Shown here piece by piece: positions 24,225 to 31,689 of a stretch of DNA of 64,000 nt; the first letter of the stretch is position 1, and each line of letters starts with the position of its first letter. The notes beneath the pieces are model-generated. The model ran no database searches. It was not told where the DNA came from and saw only the letters and a list, made by a program, of their open reading frames with translations. The DNA is from an uncultured Oscillibacter sp. Its GTDB lineage: Bacteria; Bacillota; Clostridia; Oscillospirales; Oscillospiraceae. The translations under genes were made by a program, and so were the position numbers. The stretch lies in the NCBI GenBank assembly GCA_910578935.1, contig CAJTSM010000003.1, forward strand, positions 1-64,000. Reading direction: 5' to 3'.

Positions 24225-26528
24225 ATGCAGCCGACACTTTGTTCCAGATGCAAGAAAAACGTCGCCGTAGTGTTCATTTCTAAGCTGGACGGCGAAAAGA
24301 CCATCAACGAGGGCCTGTGCCTGAAATGTGCCAAGGAGCTGGGGCTTCCCCAGGTGGATGACATGATGAAGCGCATGGGTATTTCCGACGAGGATCTGGA
24401 AACCCTGAACAGCGAAATGATGCAGGCCATGAACGGTGTGGAAAACATGGAAGACCTGCCCGGTGGAGAGGAGAGCGAAGAGGAGGAAGAGGGCAAAACC
24501 GCCACTTTTCCCTTCTTGAACCGCCTGTTCTCCGGCAGCGAGTCCTCCAAGGAGAGTGCGGAGGAGGGCCGGAGCGAGCGGCGGGAAAAGAAAGATTCTC
24601 CTAAGAATGCCAAGCGCAAGTACCTGGAGAACTACTGTATCTCCCTGACCCAGAAGGCCAAAGACGGCAAGTTGGATCCGGTGATCGGCCGGGTGGAGGA
24701 GATTGAGCGGGTGGTCCAGATTCTGAACCGCCGGCAGAAGAACAATCCGTGCCTGATCGGCGAACCCGGCGTAGGCAAGACCGCCATCGCCGAGGGGCTG
24801 GCCCAGCGTATCGCGGAGGGCAGCGTACCCTTTAAGCTCCGGGAGAAGGAGGTCTATCTTCTGGATTTGACGGCACTGGTGGCCGGCACCCAGTTCCGGG
24901 GCCAGTTTGAGAGCCGGATGAAGGGCCTCATCGACGAGGTGAAACGTCTGGGGAATATTGTTCTAATGATTGATGAGGTTCACAATCTGGTAGGAGCGGG
25001 AGATGCCGAAGGCAGCATGAACGCCGCCAACATCCTGAAACCCGCCCTTTCCCGGGGGGAAATTCAGGTTATCGGTGCGACGACCTTCAACGAATACCGT
25101 AAGCACATTGAAAAGGACTCCGCCTTGGAGCGGCGCTTTCAGCCGGTGACGGTGAATGAACCGTCAATAGAGGACTCCATCAAAATCTTGAAGGGCCTGG
25201 CGCCCAAGTATGAGGAGTTCCACGGTGTAAAGCTGACGGAAGGCATCCTCCGTCAGGCGGTGCTCCTCAGTGAACGCTACATCACGGACCGCTTCCTGCC
25301 GGACAAGGCCATCGATCTTATTGACGAGGCCAGCAGTGACCTGAACCTAAAAGACCCGGATATTTCCAGGCGGATGCAGATTCAGCGGGAAATAGACGAC
25401 TATGCCAAGGAGCGGACCATGCTGGAGGAGAAGGAGGAGAAGTCCGAGGAGGACTATGCCCGCATGGCGGAGCTGAAAAGCCGGGACCTCCAGCTCTCCA
25501 CGGAGCTCAGCGTCATCGATGAGAAGGGTCAGCCCCAGCTGACCATGGAGAATCTGGCCCACGTCATTGAGCTGTGGACCAAGATTCCCGCCTCCCGCAT
25601 TCGGGAGCAGGAGTTCCAACGTTTGAGCCAGCTTGAGGAGCGCCTGAAAGACCATATCATTGGCCAGGATGAGGCCATCGCGGCTGTCTCCTCCGCTGTT
25701 CGCCGGAACCGGGTGGGCATCTCCCCCAAGCACAAGCCGGTAAGCTTCATTTTTGTAGGCTCCACCGGTGTAGGGAAAACGGAGCTGGTGAAGCAGCTGG
25801 CCACGGACCTTTTCAACACCCCCGACGCCCTGATTCGCTTGGATATGTCGGAGTTTATGGAAAAGCACTCCGTCTCCCGGATCGTGGGCTCCCCACCGGG
25901 TTACGTAGGCTATGACGAGGCGGGGCAGCTGACAGAGAAGATTCGCCGGAAACCTTACGCCGTTATCCTGTTTGACGAGATTGAGAAGGCCCACCCCGAT
26001 GTGCTGAACGTGTTGCTGCAAATTCTGGACGATGGAGAGATCACCGATGCCCATGGCCGGAAGGTGAACTTTGAAAATACCATCATTGTTATGACCTCCA
26101 ACGCTGGAAGCGCCACCAAGGAGGGGACGGTGGGCTTTGACCGGAGTTTCAGCCAGCAGGACAGCGAGAAAGCCATGAAGGCCCTTCAGCAGTTCCTTCG
26201 CCCCGAGTTCATCAACCGGGTGGATGCGGTCATCACGTTTAACCGCCTCTCCGAGAAGGACTTCCAGTCCATCGCCCGGATCATGCTGGACGAGCTGCGG
26301 GACTCCTTGAAGGAGAAGGGCATCACCTTCACTTATGACGCTACCCTGGTAGATTTCCTGACAAAGAAGTCCTACTCCCGGACCTACGGAGCCAGAAATC
26401 TCCGCCGGACCATCCAGAAGGAGTTGGAGGACCCCATGGCGACGAAAATCATCAACAGCTACGAGGAGCCTATTATCGGAATCAATGCCGCCGCAGAGGG
26501 AGAGAGGGTCTGCCTGCGTACAATTTGA
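24225..26528 (+). CDS. clpE: ClpE-type AAA+ unfoldase (zinc finger, two ATPase domains)
   Basis: 767 aa. The N-terminal zinc finger C6-x2-C9 ... C32-x2-C35 replaces the Clp_N domain, as in ClpE. An acidic linker (about 78-125) leads to AAA1 with Walker A GEPGVGKT (179-186) and Walker B VLMIDEVHNL. A UVR-like coiled middle (EEKEEKSEEDYARMAELKSR) and AAA2 (GSTGVGKTE near 512; VILFDEIEKAHPDV; RPEFINRVDAVI) follow. It would unfold substrates for ClpP. No CtsR, McsA or McsB gene is adjacent. ClpC is the alternative, but the zinc head argues for ClpE. Confidence 0.88.
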   Translation: MQPTLCSRCKKNVAVVFISKLDGEKTINEGLCLKCAKELGLPQVDDMMKRMGISDEDLETLNSEMMQAMNGVENMEDLPGGEESEEEEEGKTATFPFLNRLFSGSESSKESAEEGRSERREKKDSPKNAKRKYLENYCISLTQKAKDGKLDPVIGRVEEIERVVQILNRRQKNNPCLIGEPGVGKTAIAEGLAQRIAEGSVPFKLREKEVYLLDLTALVAGTQFRGQFESRMKGLIDEVKRLGNIVLMIDEVHNLVGAGDAEGSMNAANILKPALSRGEIQVIGATTFNEYRKHIEKDSALERRFQPVTVNEPSIEDSIKILKGLAPKYEEFHGVKLTEGILRQAVLLSERYITDRFLPDKAIDLIDEASSDLNLKDPDISRRMQIQREIDDYAKERTMLEEKEEKSEEDYARMAELKSRDLQLSTELSVIDEKGQPQLTMENLAHVIELWTKIPASRIREQEFQRLSQLEERLKDHIIGQDEAIAAVSSAVRRNRVGISPKHKPVSFIFVGSTGVGKTELVKQLATDLFNTPDALIRLDMSEFMEKHSVSRIVGSPPGYVGYDEAGQLTEKIRRKPYAVILFDEIEKAHPDVLNVLLQILDDGEITDAHGRKVNFENTIIVMTSNAGSATKEGTVGFDRSFSQQDSEKAMKALQQFLRPEFINRVDAVITFNRLSEKDFQSIARIMLDELRDSLKEKGITFTYDATLVDFLTKKSYSRTYGARNLRRTIQKELEDPMATKIINSYEEPIIGINAAAEGERVCLRTI

Positions 26529-26572
26529 CGCCAAGGCGCCGCTTATTAATATAAATAAGGAGGGAGGGCCTT

Positions 26573-26782
26573 ATGCTCTTCCGGAAAGACATTGATCCCC
26601 GCTGTGCCTACTGCAAGCGGGGCCAGCAGCTGAACGAGAGAGAAGTGGCCTGTGTAAAGCGGGGCGTGGTGCCGGTGGAACATTCCTGCCGGTCCTTCCG
26701 CTATGATCCGCTGAAGCGCGTCCCCCCCCGTCCGGCGGCGCTGGACACGAAGAAGCTTAGTGAAGAGGATTTTTCCCTGTGA
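26573..26782 (+). CDS. Small Cys-rich conserved hypothetical protein
   Basis: 69 aa: MLFRKDIDPRCAYCKRGQQL, then EVACVKRGVVPVEHSCRSFR YDP. Four Cys (C-x2-C ... C ... C) could bind zinc. AAGGAGGGAGG precedes the ATG. It sits 44 bp after clpE and 16 bp before the flavodoxin gene, so it may be in that transcript. Function unknown. Confidence 0.7.
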   Translation: MLFRKDIDPRCAYCKRGQQLNEREVACVKRGVVPVEHSCRSFRYDPLKRVPPRPAALDTKKLSEEDFSL

Positions 26783-26798
26783 GATTGGAGGAATTCCC

Positions 26799-27623
26799 AT
26801 GGAAGTGAAACAGATCTACGAGCTATGCTACAGCGCTACCGGCGTGACGGAGAAAGTAGTCCGGATTTTGGCGGAGGAGCTGGAAAAAGAGCTGGGCCTG
26901 TCTCCGGTAGTATTTCACAGCTTCCGGAAGCCCGACCAGCGGGCTATGGATTATATTTTTGGCCCCGGCGATTTGGTGGTGGTGGGTTCTCCCACCTACG
27001 CGGGCCGAATGCCGAACAAAATCGCCCCGGATATCAGGGCCCGGCTCCAAGGAAACGGAGCCCTGGCAGTAGCAGCGGTGACCTTCGGGAACCGGGCGTA
27101 CGATAACTCGCTGGCGGAGCTCTGTGCCCTACTGGAGGCAAAGGGGTTTCACACCGTGGCGGCTGGGGCTTTTCCGGGCCGGCATGCCTTCACCGACGCT
27201 TTGGGAGAAGGCCGCCCCGACTGGGATGATCAGAGGGCTATTCAGCAGTTTGCCAAACAAATTGCCGGAAAGCTCCGGGGGCTGGAAACTATTCCGATGC
27301 CGCCAAAGGTTCCGGGGGACCCAGAGGCTCCCTATTACATACCCAAGGGACTGGACGGGGAGCCGGCGAAGTTCCTGAAGGCCAAACCACAGACGGACCT
27401 GAGCAAGTGCTGCAACTGCGGCGTCTGCGCCCGGACTTGTCCCATGGGAGCCATCGACCCAAAGAATGTGGTGGAGGTGCCGGGGACCTGCATCAAGTGC
27501 CAATCCTGCGTACGAAAATGTACGCATCACGCCAAGTATTTTGACGATCCGGCGTTCCTCTCCCACGTGGCTATGCTGGAGAAGAATTTCCAGGAGCCGA
27601 AGGGAATGGAAACCTTCCTATAA
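26799..27623 (+). CDS. EFR1-type flavodoxin/ferredoxin fusion protein
   Basis: The start at 26799 has TTGGAGG upstream and gives MEVKQIYELCYSATGVTEKV. 274 aa: a flavodoxin-like domain at about 1-170 (CYSATGVTEK for FMN phosphate, VVVGSPTYAGRMPNK), then two 4Fe-4S clusters, CCNCGVCARTCPMGAIDP and CIKCQSCVRKCTHHAKYF. Such proteins move low-potential electrons in anaerobes. Partner unknown. A strong terminator follows. Confidence 0.88.
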   Translation: MEVKQIYELCYSATGVTEKVVRILAEELEKELGLSPVVFHSFRKPDQRAMDYIFGPGDLVVVGSPTYAGRMPNKIAPDIRARLQGNGALAVAAVTFGNRAYDNSLAELCALLEAKGFHTVAAGAFPGRHAFTDALGEGRPDWDDQRAIQQFAKQIAGKLRGLETIPMPPKVPGDPEAPYYIPKGLDGEPAKFLKAKPQTDLSKCCNCGVCARTCPMGAIDPKNVVEVPGTCIKCQSCVRKCTHHAKYFDDPAFLSHVAMLEKNFQEPKGMETFL

Positions 27624-27626
27624 AAC

Positions 27627-27657
27627 AAAGACCGGGGACAACTGTCCCCGGTCTTTT
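27627..27657. terminator. Bidirectional terminator
   Basis: AAAGACCGGGGACA pairs with TGTCCCCGGTCTTT around AC, followed by T on both strands, between convergent genes. Confidence 0.9.
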
Positions 27658-28598
27658 CACGCAAACAGCCGCGCCGGCAGGCGGATGTCTTCTCTGGGTA
27701 CCTTTTCCCAGGAGAACTCTTCCAACAGCCCTTCCGCTGTGCTGGGCGCTCCGGAGGGATGGAAGCCCGCCAACTGGGCCAGGCGCCCCAGCAGCGCCTC
27801 TGCCGTGACCTGCCCCCGGAGGCTGTCCAGCCCCGCGTCAGCGTCCCGCTTGGAGAGCCGGCGTCCATCGGGTGAAAGCAGGAGAGGGAAGTGGAAGAAA
27901 GTCGGCGGTGTCAGACCCAGGAGCTGGTAAAGATACAATTGCCTGGGCGTGGAGCTTAGCAGGTCCGCCCCCCGGACCACCTCCGTCACTCCCATGGCGG
28001 CATCGTCTACCACCACCGCCAGTTGATAGGCAAACTTGCCGTCAGAACGCCGGAGGAGGAAGTCCCCGCAGTCCCGTTCCAGATTTTCCACGTAGTATCC
28101 CATGTGTCCATCTATAAAGGGAAACTCCCTGTCAGTTACGCGAAGGCGCAAAGCAGGGGGGCGGAGCCTCGCTCGCTCCGCCTGCTGGGCGGGAGTCAGC
28201 TGTCGGCAGGTCCCGGCATAGACGGCTTGTCCATCCTCTCGATGGGGGGCGCTAGCGGCGTGGAGCTCCGCCCGGGTGCAGAAACAGGGGTAGACCAGTT
28301 CCAGGGCCTCCAGTTGGTCCAAAGCAGCTTGGTAGATCCCAGTCCTCTGACTTTGAAAGTAGGGCTCATCCGGCCCGGAAACTTTCGGCCCGTGGTCCCA
28401 ATCCAGGCCCAGCCAGAGAAGGTCCTCGATCATCTGATCAGCATAGCGCCGGGGACAGCGGGCGGAATCCAGGTCCTCAATCCGCAGGACGATGTTCCCG
28501 CCTTTCTGCCGGGCGCTGAGCCAGGCCAAAAGGCAGCAGAGGATGTTTCCCAAGTGGATGCGTCCGCTGGGGGAGGGGGCAAAGCGGCCAACGGTCAT
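27657..28598 (-). CDS. gluQ: Glutamyl-Q tRNA(Asp) synthetase
   Basis: I chose the ATG at 28598 (MTVGRFAPSPSGRIHLGNIL) with AAGGAG upstream. 313 aa, lacking the anticodon-binding domain of GltX as expected for GluQRS. It has the class I HLGN signature, the C-x-C ... Y ... C zinc site (YPCFCTRAELH, YAGTC), RIEDLDSARCP and a KMSKS variant LSKRDADAG. It attaches glutamate to queuosine at position 34 of tRNA-Asp, which fits the queA and tgt genes at the right edge of the window. Confidence 0.93.
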   Translation of the reverse strand: MTVGRFAPSPSGRIHLGNILCCLLAWLSARQKGGNIVLRIEDLDSARCPRRYADQMIEDLLWLGLDWDHGPKVSGPDEPYFQSQRTGIYQAALDQLEALELVYPCFCTRAELHAASAPHREDGQAVYAGTCRQLTPAQQAERARLRPPALRLRVTDREFPFIDGHMGYYVENLERDCGDFLLRRSDGKFAYQLAVVVDDAAMGVTEVVRGADLLSSTPRQLYLYQLLGLTPPTFFHFPLLLSPDGRRLSKRDADAGLDSLRGQVTAEALLGRLAQLAGFHPSGAPSTAEGLLEEFSWEKVPREDIRLPARLFA

Positions 28599-28614
28599 GT
28601 GAGTCAGACTCCTT

Positions 28615-28950
28615 TTACTGTACTGATGAATCAAGTGGGGTGGAGCAGTCATAAGAATCCGATATCTTTTTAAGATGAAAAACAAACACACGCCTTAGCA
28701 TTCCATTGTCATCTGGTTGGACGTTTTGATGCGTTTCTATCAATTGATATTCCCCGACAAAGCGGTAGGAGGAATTTATCTTTTCAAATAAGAGGAGATG
28801 TCGATTATCGGCGGCATGGGTAAGTACGGCCATATTCAAGCGGTACATAACGTTATTTATGGAATCTTGATGGCCACATGTACCGATTCCGGTATACATG
28901 CAAAAGTCTCGACTTCCCTTCGGAAAAAAGTAATCGATATACAATCCTTC
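28615..28950 (-). pseudogene. Fragment of a ScoMcrA-like SRA domain (truncated HNH/McrA-type gene)
   Basis: The readable part YIDYFFPKGSRDFCMYTGIG to MYRLNMAVLTHAADNRHLLL and YRFVGEYQLIETHQ, ending FVFHLKKIS, resembles the end of the SRA-like domain that precedes HNH nuclease domains in McrA-type methyl-dependent restriction enzymes (recall, moderate). There is no N-terminal part, no ribosome site and no nuclease domain after it, and the DNA is much more AT-rich than its neighbours. It is an immigrant remnant wedged between gluQ and fakA. Confidence 0.5.
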
Positions 28951-28970
28951 TGCATTCATGAACAATAGGA

Positions 28971-29002
28971 CTAGGCCCGGACCCAAATGGTCCGGGCCTG
29001 AT
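28971..29002 (-). terminator. Terminator after fakA
   Basis: AGGCCCGGACC pairs with GGTCCGGGCCT around CAAAT. The following T content on the minus strand is weak. Confidence 0.6.
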
Positions 29003-29004
29003 GT

Positions 29005-30696
29005 TTATTCCATGGAGATGATATAATAGTATACCGGCTGTCCGCCGGAGAGGACCATGACCTCCGCGCCGGGACAGGAATTTTCAAAGAGTTTTGCCGC
29101 CGTCTGGGCGTCTTCTTCTTTCACATCCTGGCCGAAATACAGAGAGATAAAAGAAACGCTTCGGTCCGCTGCGGTTGCCGCCAGCTTTTCCAGCAGACTG
29201 TGAAGGGACCCGTCTGTGCCGAAAAGCTTTCCCTCCTCCAAAGCGAGATAATCTCCGGCCTTGATGTCGAAGCCGTCGAAATCCGAATCCCGGGCCGCAT
29301 AGGTAATCTGCGCGGTGGTGACGCCGGAAAGGGAATCCGTCATGGTTCCCGCCAGGGTTTCGGCGTCCGGGGCCTCAAAGTCCACATTCATCATGGCAGT
29401 GATGCCTTGGGGCACTGTTTTGCTGGGGATGACCACCACGTTTTTCTCCGTCAGCGCCGCGCACTGCTGGGCAGCCATGATGATGTTCCCGTTGTTGGGC
29501 AGGATAAATACGGTTTCGGCGGGAATCTGGTCCACGCCTTCCAGAATACTCTCTGTGGAGGGATTCATGGTCTGTCCGCCGGACACCACGCCGTCCACGC
29601 CCAGGTCCTGGAATACAGCGGCCAAACCATCTCCGGCGCAGACGGAGAGGAAACCGTATTTCTTTTCTGGGGGAGCCACCACGTGATTGCTTTCTGCGTT
29701 TCCGGCAGCCTCCATAGCTGCTTCTTCCATTTCCAGGTCATCCACGCTCTGGGCCTTCTTCCCGGCGGCCACATCCTCGTACTGGGTTCGCATGTTTTCA
29801 ATCTTGGCCAGCTCCAGAGTGCCGTATTTTTGACCCTCCGTCAGGGCGCTGCCGGGAATGTTGGTATGGACATGGACCTTGAACGCCTCGTCGTCCTCGC
29901 CGATGACCAAGCTGTCCCCGATGCTGTTGAGATAGGACCGGAAGGGCTCCAAGTCCACGTTGGGATCATTTTTACGGACGATAAACACCGTGTCAAAGGC
30001 AAAGGTAATCTCTTCTGTAGAGAACACGTCGAAGTCCGCCTTGGCTTTCTGGGGTTCTTCCTCCACGGCCTCCGGCATGGGCTCGCCCCGGAGTTCCGCC
30101 AGCATGCCCTCCAGGATCAGCAGGTAGCCCTTGCCGCCGGCGTCCACCACCCCGGCCTTTTTCAGCACCGGGTTCATGTCCGTGGTCTGGGCCAGGGCCT
30201 CGTAGCCTTCCCAGATAGCAGCGGCCAGTACCTTTTCAAAATCCTGCTCCTCTGCGGCATACTCCACCGCCCGTTTGGCGGCCAGGCGGGATACCGTGAG
30301 GACAGTGCCTTCAGCAGGCTTCATAACGGCTTTGTAGGCGGAGGACACGCCCTCCTGCATAGCGGCGGCGAAATCGGCGGCCCCGGCGGTTTCCAATCCT
30401 TTCAGGCCCTTGGACAATCCCCGGAACAGCAGGGAGAGAATGACGCCGGAGTTCCCCCGGGCCCCCCGGAGAAGGGCGGAAGCTGTGATCGACACGGCCT
30501 GGTCCAGGGCTACAGGTTCGGATTTTTTCAGTTCCGTTACGGCTGCGCCGATGGTCATGGACATATTAGTGCCTGTGTCCCCATCGGGGACGGGGAAGAC
30601 GTTCAGGTCGTTAATGGCCTGTTTCTGGGCGGTGATGGCGGCGGCTCCGTGGAGAATCATCCGCTTGAAGAGCCCGCCGTTGATTTGTTCATTCAT
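29005..30696 (-). CDS. fakA: Fatty acid kinase FakA / YloV (DAK2 plus DegV-like)
   Basis: 563 aa. The N-terminal DAK2 kinase domain (about 1-200) has NVFPVPDGDTGTNMSMT and the phosphate loop RGARGNSGVILS. The middle domain reads EGYEALAQTTDMNPVLKKAG then VDAGGKGYL, and the C-terminal half is a DegV-like fold (FLSVCAGDGLAAVFQDLGVD; NNGNIIMAAQQ). FakA phosphorylates fatty acids held by FakB proteins to make acyl-phosphate for phospholipids. It is coupled after asp23 (16-bp gap, GGGAGGAAG site), the usual yloU-yloV order. Confidence 0.92.
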   Translation of the reverse strand: MNEQINGGLFKRMILHGAAAITAQKQAINDLNVFPVPDGDTGTNMSMTIGAAVTELKKSEPVALDQAVSITASALLRGARGNSGVILSLLFRGLSKGLKGLETAGAADFAAAMQEGVSSAYKAVMKPAEGTVLTVSRLAAKRAVEYAAEEQDFEKVLAAAIWEGYEALAQTTDMNPVLKKAGVVDAGGKGYLLILEGMLAELRGEPMPEAVEEEPQKAKADFDVFSTEEITFAFDTVFIVRKNDPNVDLEPFRSYLNSIGDSLVIGEDDEAFKVHVHTNIPGSALTEGQKYGTLELAKIENMRTQYEDVAAGKKAQSVDDLEMEEAAMEAAGNAESNHVVAPPEKKYGFLSVCAGDGLAAVFQDLGVDGVVSGGQTMNPSTESILEGVDQIPAETVFILPNNGNIIMAAQQCAALTEKNVVVIPSKTVPQGITAMMNVDFEAPDAETLAGTMTDSLSGVTTAQITYAARDSDFDGFDIKAGDYLALEEGKLFGTDGSLHSLLEKLAATAADRSVSFISLYFGQDVKEEDAQTAAKLFENSCPGAEVMVLSGGQPVYYYIISME

Positions 30697-30712
30697 TCGC
30701 TTTCTTCCTCCC

Positions 30713-31063
30713 TCACAGGGTCATGGAGTCCACGCAGACATCTACGGCCCGGACCGTGACGCCGGTGTTCTTCTCCACCACGTAGCGGACCTCGTTCATG
30801 ATGGACCGGCAGACCGCGGGGAGGTTGACGCCGTTTTCCACGATGATGTGGAGTTCGATGGAGATGGAATCGTCTTCGTGATACGAGATGCTGACGCCCT
30901 TGCTCATGGCCTCCCGGCGCAGCAGGTGGACCAGACCGTCGGTCATGGAGCGGAAGGCCATGCCCTTGACGCCGAAGCAGTTGGTGGCCGCCATGCCCGT
31001 GATGTTGGAGAACACGGCGCTCGAGACGGAGATCTCACCTTGTCCAGACTTGAATTGAATCAT
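30713..31063 (-). CDS. Asp23/Gls24 family envelope-stress protein (YloU-like)
   Basis: 116 aa: GEISVSSAVFSNITGMAATN, GVKGMAF and VRAVDVCVDSM, the Asp23/Gls24 pattern. Proteins of this family coat the membrane or associate with FakA. First gene of a two-gene unit with fakA; a likely promoter (TTGTGC, 17 bases, TATAAT at 31133-31161) lies upstream. Confidence 0.92.
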   Translation of the reverse strand: MIQFKSGQGEISVSSAVFSNITGMAATNCFGVKGMAFRSMTDGLVHLLRREAMSKGVSISYHEDDSISIELHIIVENGVNLPAVCRSIMNEVRYVVEKNTGVTVRAVDVCVDSMTL

Positions 31064-31132
31064 GAGAACGTCCTTTCTTTCCTATTGTCAGGGGGCGGCT
31101 CCCACCCCCGGCTGAACCAGCACTTACCGGTT

Positions 31133-31161
31133 ATTATAAACGATTCCGCGCCAAAGCACAA
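31133..31161 (-). promoter_or_regulatory. Promoter of asp23-fakA
   Basis: Minus strand TTGTGC (31156-31161), 17-base spacer, TATAAT (31133-31138), about 70 bp before the asp23 start. Confidence 0.6.
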
Positions 31162-31237
31162 GTGGGAAAAGAGGAAAAACCTGCCTTGGCGGAAGGTTTC
31201 CGGCCCTCCGGCTGGGGAGGGGAGAAAAAATTTCCGT

Positions 31238-31309
31238 ATACTATCAGAATAGTATTGACAAGCCGAAACTATCGTGGTAGTATAACAGCATAAACTATCG
31301 CGATAGTTT
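31238..31309 (+). promoter_or_regulatory. Promoter with three BlaI-type operator dyads
   Basis: TTGACA (31255-31260) and TAGTAT (31278-31283) are 17 bases apart. Three related dyads surround them: ATACTAT-CAGA-ATAGTAT (31238-31255), AAACTATCG-TGGTAGTAT (31267-31284, imperfect) and AAACTATCG-CGATAGTTT (31292-31309, perfect). The repeated ACTATCG core with centres 25-29 bp apart fits cooperative binding of a BlaI/MecI-type dimer over the promoter and suggests autorepression of the blaI-M56 pair. Confidence 0.8.
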
Positions 31310-31328
31310 GAAAAGGAGGCCTTGCCTT

Positions 31329-31682
31329 ATGAAGCTGTTCGACTCGGAATTGAAGGTCATGGACGTTCTCTGGCGACTGGGGGACCGCACGGCCAAGGAG
31401 ATCTCCTCCATTTTGGGGGAGGAGACGGGCTGGAACGTGAATACCACCTATACCGTCATCAAAAAATGCGTGGCCAAGGGGGCTGTCCGGCGGAGCGAGC
31501 CCAATTTTCTCTGCCACGCCTTAGTTACCAAGGCGGAGATTCAGGAGGCGGAGACGGAAGAGCTCATCGGCCGGTTGTTTGACGGCTCGCCGGACCTGCT
31601 CTTCGCGTCCCTGCTCAGCAGTCAGAAGCTCTCGCCGGAGCAGCTGGGCCGTCTCCGGGAGATTGTCAACGAAATGAGGTGA
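31329..31682 (+). CDS. BlaI/MecI/CopY-family repressor
   Basis: The start is ATG 31329 (MKLFDSELKVMDVLWRLGDR) with AAGGAGG upstream; a TTG at 31308 inside the operator is unlikely. 117 aa winged helix with WNVNTTYTVIKKCVAKGAV as recognition region and a C-terminal dimerisation helix pair (LLSSQKLSPEQLGRLREIV). In bla/mec systems the repressor is cleaved after the partner M56 metalloprotease senses a signal. That partner is the next gene, 7 bp on. Confidence 0.92.
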   Translation: MKLFDSELKVMDVLWRLGDRTAKEISSILGEETGWNVNTTYTVIKKCVAKGAVRRSEPNFLCHALVTKAEIQEAETEELIGRLFDGSPDLLFASLLSSQKLSPEQLGRLREIVNEMR

Positions 31683-31689
31683 GGCGGTT

